NCBI GenBank assembly: GCA_016930115.1 | Contig: JAFGHN010000136.1 | Coordinates: forward strand, 1-7,188 | Source of the DNA: Spirochaetales bacterium | GTDB lineage: Bacteria > Spirochaetota > Spirochaetia > ARS1246 | Direction of reading: 5' to 3' | Length of the DNA stretch: 7,188 nt | Shown: one piece after another, positions 6,254-7,188 of the stretch | How the letters are laid out: each line of letters begins with the position of its first letter | Position numbering within the stretch: the stretch's first letter is position 1 | Notes under the pieces: generated by a model | Told to the model about the DNA's origin: nothing | Database searches by the model: none | The model's input: the letters and a program-made list of their open reading frames with translations, nothing else | Program-made: the position numbers and the translations under genes

Positions 6254-6501
6254 ACTGTCTCCTCTTTAAGTATATAAGTAGTCTTCCCCCCGGGCGGCGG
6301 TGCATAGGTTTTTGCGCACGCATCCGAGCAAATACCATCGCCGGCACCTTCCCCCTGCGGGAAGTATCTGCCGCATACCGTGCACCTTCCATACCTCACC
6401 TTGCATGCGTCGGAGCATACTTCTCCGCCGCCTTTGCCGGGGACGTAATAGATGCCGCAATTCGGGCACCGTCGGTATGGTAGCAACGCATCATCGTTCA
6501 T
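6250..6501 (-). CDS. small protein with two tandem four-cysteine zinc-binding units
   Basis: An 83-residue protein of unknown function containing two like units: C12-x2-C15-x13-C29-x3-C33 and C40-x2-C43-x14-C58-x3-C62. Both end in C-S-D-A-C and both contain an aromatic-rich turn after the first pair (G-I-Y-Y-V-P-G and G-R-Y-F-P-Q-G). This points to internal duplication. The C-x2-C...C-x3-C pattern resembles the YacG (gyrase inhibitor) type of treble-clef or zinc-ribbon finger, which is usually present once. The fold is inferred from spacing only. The tail (P-P-P-G-G-K-T-T-Y-I-L-K-E-E) is probably flexible. ATG 6501 is the best start although its ribosome site is poor; a longer frame reaches a GTG at 6627 but without a ribosome site and with no zinc-finger-like content. 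Its stop overlaps the adk start, so it probably lies first in an operon with adk. Confidence 0.8.
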   Translation of the reverse strand: MNDDALLPYRRCPNCGIYYVPGKGGGEVCSDACKVRYGRCTVCGRYFPQGEGAGDGICSDACAKTYAPPPGGKTTYILKEETV

Positions 6502-6550
6502 GAGTGTGCACTGTAGCAGATATCGCCTTTTGTGTCCTCGACTTTTTTTG

Positions 6551-6583
6551 ATCAAGCTCTTTCCGGAGTGTGCCGAGCTTGAT
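6551..6583. promoter_or_regulatory. 9-bp inverted repeat overlapping a -35 box, candidate operator
   Basis: ATCAAGCTC (6551-6559) and GAGCTTGAT (6575-6583) are perfect inverted arms with 15 bases between. The right arm covers most of the -35 (6579-6584) of the plus-strand promoter, and the whole element lies upstream of the divergent zinc-finger/adk operon. The T tract lies on the left (6543-6549), so on neither strand does a T run follow the hairpin, and a terminator is unlikely. Confidence 0.4.
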
Positions 6584-6607
6584 ATCACCGACTTTTCTTC
6601 GTATGCT
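6579..6607 (+). promoter_or_regulatory. promoter of the coiled-coil protein gene
   Basis: TTGATA (6579-6584), a 17-base spacer and TATGCT (6602-6607). Start expected near 6614, about 32 bases before ATG 6646, leaving room for the GGAGGAG ribosome site. Confidence 0.65.
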
Positions 6608-6645
6608 ACTTCTATTAACGTATGCACAAAGGGAGGAGAGAAAAT

Positions 6646-6960
6646 ATGGGCTTTCTTGACAAACTTCAGGAAACCATCGATCAGGGATTGAAGAGCTCAA
6701 GGGAACTGTTTGGAAAAGCAAAGGAAAAGGCGAAAGATCTCGGCGAAATCGGCGTGTTGAAGTTCGAAATCAAGCAACTCGAAAGCCAGGCCGAGAAGCT
6801 TGTTGCCAAGCTCGGTTCAAAAACCTACGAAGTACTTACTGTGGAAGGACAGCAAACCGTCAGCTCCGATACGCCGGGAATCAAAGAGATCCTCAACGCG
6901 ATCGCGGGTGTCAGAAAGGAAATCGAGGCGAAGGAGCAACAGGTCAGGAATATAGAATAA
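6646..6960 (+). CDS. small coiled-coil protein, unknown function
   Basis: A 104-residue cytoplasmic protein, with no signal peptide or membrane segment. The start is fixed by GGAGGAG (6632-6638), seven bases before ATG. The sequence is rich in Lys and Glu and mostly helical. The N-terminal stretch M-G-F-L-D-K-L-Q-E-T has amphipathic character, followed by K-A-K-E-K-A-K-D-L-G. A coiled coil is likely at about 35-58 (L-K-F-E-I-K-Q-L-E-S-Q-A-E-K-L) and again at about 85-104 (I-A-G-V-R-K-E-I-E-A-K-E-Q-Q). The middle (Y-E-V-L-T-V-E-G) may form a small beta element. I recall similar short 'G-F-x-D-K-L' helical proteins in many bacteria, without known function. It has its own promoter, and its stop is only 16 bases before the next -35 box, with no terminator between. 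Confidence 0.8.
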   Translation: MGFLDKLQETIDQGLKSSRELFGKAKEKAKDLGEIGVLKFEIKQLESQAEKLVAKLGSKTYEVLTVEGQQTVSSDTPGIKEILNAIAGVRKEIEAKEQQVRNIE

Positions 6961-6976
6961 ATTGTACAGTGCGCTG

Positions 6977-7005
6977 TTGACATTTTCGCATAGTGTCAGT
7001 ATAAA
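6977..7005 (+). promoter_or_regulatory. near-consensus sigma70 promoter
   Basis: A perfect TTGACA (6977-6982), a 17-base spacer and TATAAA (7000-7005), the strongest promoter in the window. Start expected near 7012. Within it, TGACA (6978-6982) and TGTCA (6994-6998) form a five-base inverted repeat, and ACAGTGCGCTGT (6966-6977) just upstream is nearly palindromic. Confidence 0.8.
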
Positions 7006-7011
7006 TACTTC

Positions 7012-7188
7012 TCCGTCGCCCGGGCAGGTCAGCCTGTTTCAGGTGCGCCGGTGATCTAAAAAAAACTGCCGGTGGTTCTGTCTTCGTTGAACTAAGCCGT
7101 AGCAAAGATCTTTGTCATAGAGAAAGAAATAGGGAAGGGGAGAAAGAGAACGTCTGTGGGCTTCAATTGATTCGAAAGAGTTGAGAGG
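7012..7188 (+). ncRNA. untranslated transcript leader, possibly of a stable RNA or rRNA operon
   Basis: After the strong promoter I find no ORF with a start and ribosome site: GTG near 7156 and TTG near 7168 run into stops within a few codons. The stretch contains CAGG-tcag-CCTG-ttt-CAGG (7025-7042), which can fold in two alternative hairpins, an A8 run, a 10-base palindrome AAAGATCTTT (7104-7113) and a 32-base purine tract broken once (7119-7150). GATCTTTGTCAT (7108-7119) loosely resembles an rRNA boxA antitermination element. I do not recognise tmRNA, RNase P RNA, SRP RNA, 6S RNA or a known riboswitch, and no 16S start (AGAGTTTGAT) is present. An rRNA leader is a guess; a long 5' UTR is the alternative. 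Confidence 0.4.

Noticed and set aside
6551..6583. Inverted repeat as a terminator
   Set aside because: No T run follows the hairpin on either strand; the T tract is on the wrong side.
7012..7188. tmRNA, RNase P RNA, SRP RNA, 6S RNA or c-di-GMP riboswitch
   Set aside because: None of the conserved sequence blocks of these RNAs that I know is present in the visible part.

Overview
The window reads as an ordinary, tightly packed bacterial chromosome segment. A spirochaete (Spirochaetota, a moderately GC-rich Treponema or Spirochaeta relative) is my best guess. The clues are two lipoproteins, one with a permissive lipobox ending A-S-S-C, a small outer-membrane barrel ending in Phe, GTG and TTG starts placed behind clear Shine-Dalgarno sites, and a tRNA gene without an encoded CCA. 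None of these is decisive. I see no mobile element, CRISPR array or integrase.

Left part (1-2500): a GNAT acetyltransferase (+), possibly cut by the window edge, converges on a long minus-strand gene for an M81/MlrC-type metallopeptidase that carries a lipoprotein signal. Its 5' region faces a plus-strand unit made of a possible 12-codon leader ORF with a strong ribosome site, overlapping by ATGA a small gene of unknown function.

Middle (2780-5613): tRNA-Glu(UUC) has its own promoter and ends in a strong hairpin terminator that also works on paper as the terminator of the minus-strand small outer-membrane protein gene. That gene and a uracil-phosphoribosyltransferase-like gene are divergent. 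Two good sigma70-type promoters lie back to back with an inverted repeat between them. The UPRT-like gene has long extensions at both ends and overlaps by 11 bases a TPR lipoprotein gene starting at TTG, so these two look like one operon.

Right part (5618-7188): adenylate kinase (minus) converges on the TPR gene with four bases between stop codons. It is translationally coupled (ATGA overlap) to an upstream gene for a small protein with two tandem four-cysteine zinc-binding units. Divergent from this pair is a small coiled-coil protein gene with its own promoter, whose -35 box lies in an inverted repeat. After it comes a near-consensus promoter (TTGACA, 17 bp, TATAAA) followed by about 180 bases with no convincing ORF and a purine-rich stretch. 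This could be the leader of a stable RNA, possibly an rRNA operon starting just beyond the window, or a long 5' UTR.

Most of the content is housekeeping. The parts most worth a second look are the extended UPRT-like protein with its TPR lipoprotein partner, the tandem zinc-finger protein coupled to adk, the lipoprotein form of the M81 enzyme, the leader ORF, and the strong promoter with non-coding transcript at the right edge.
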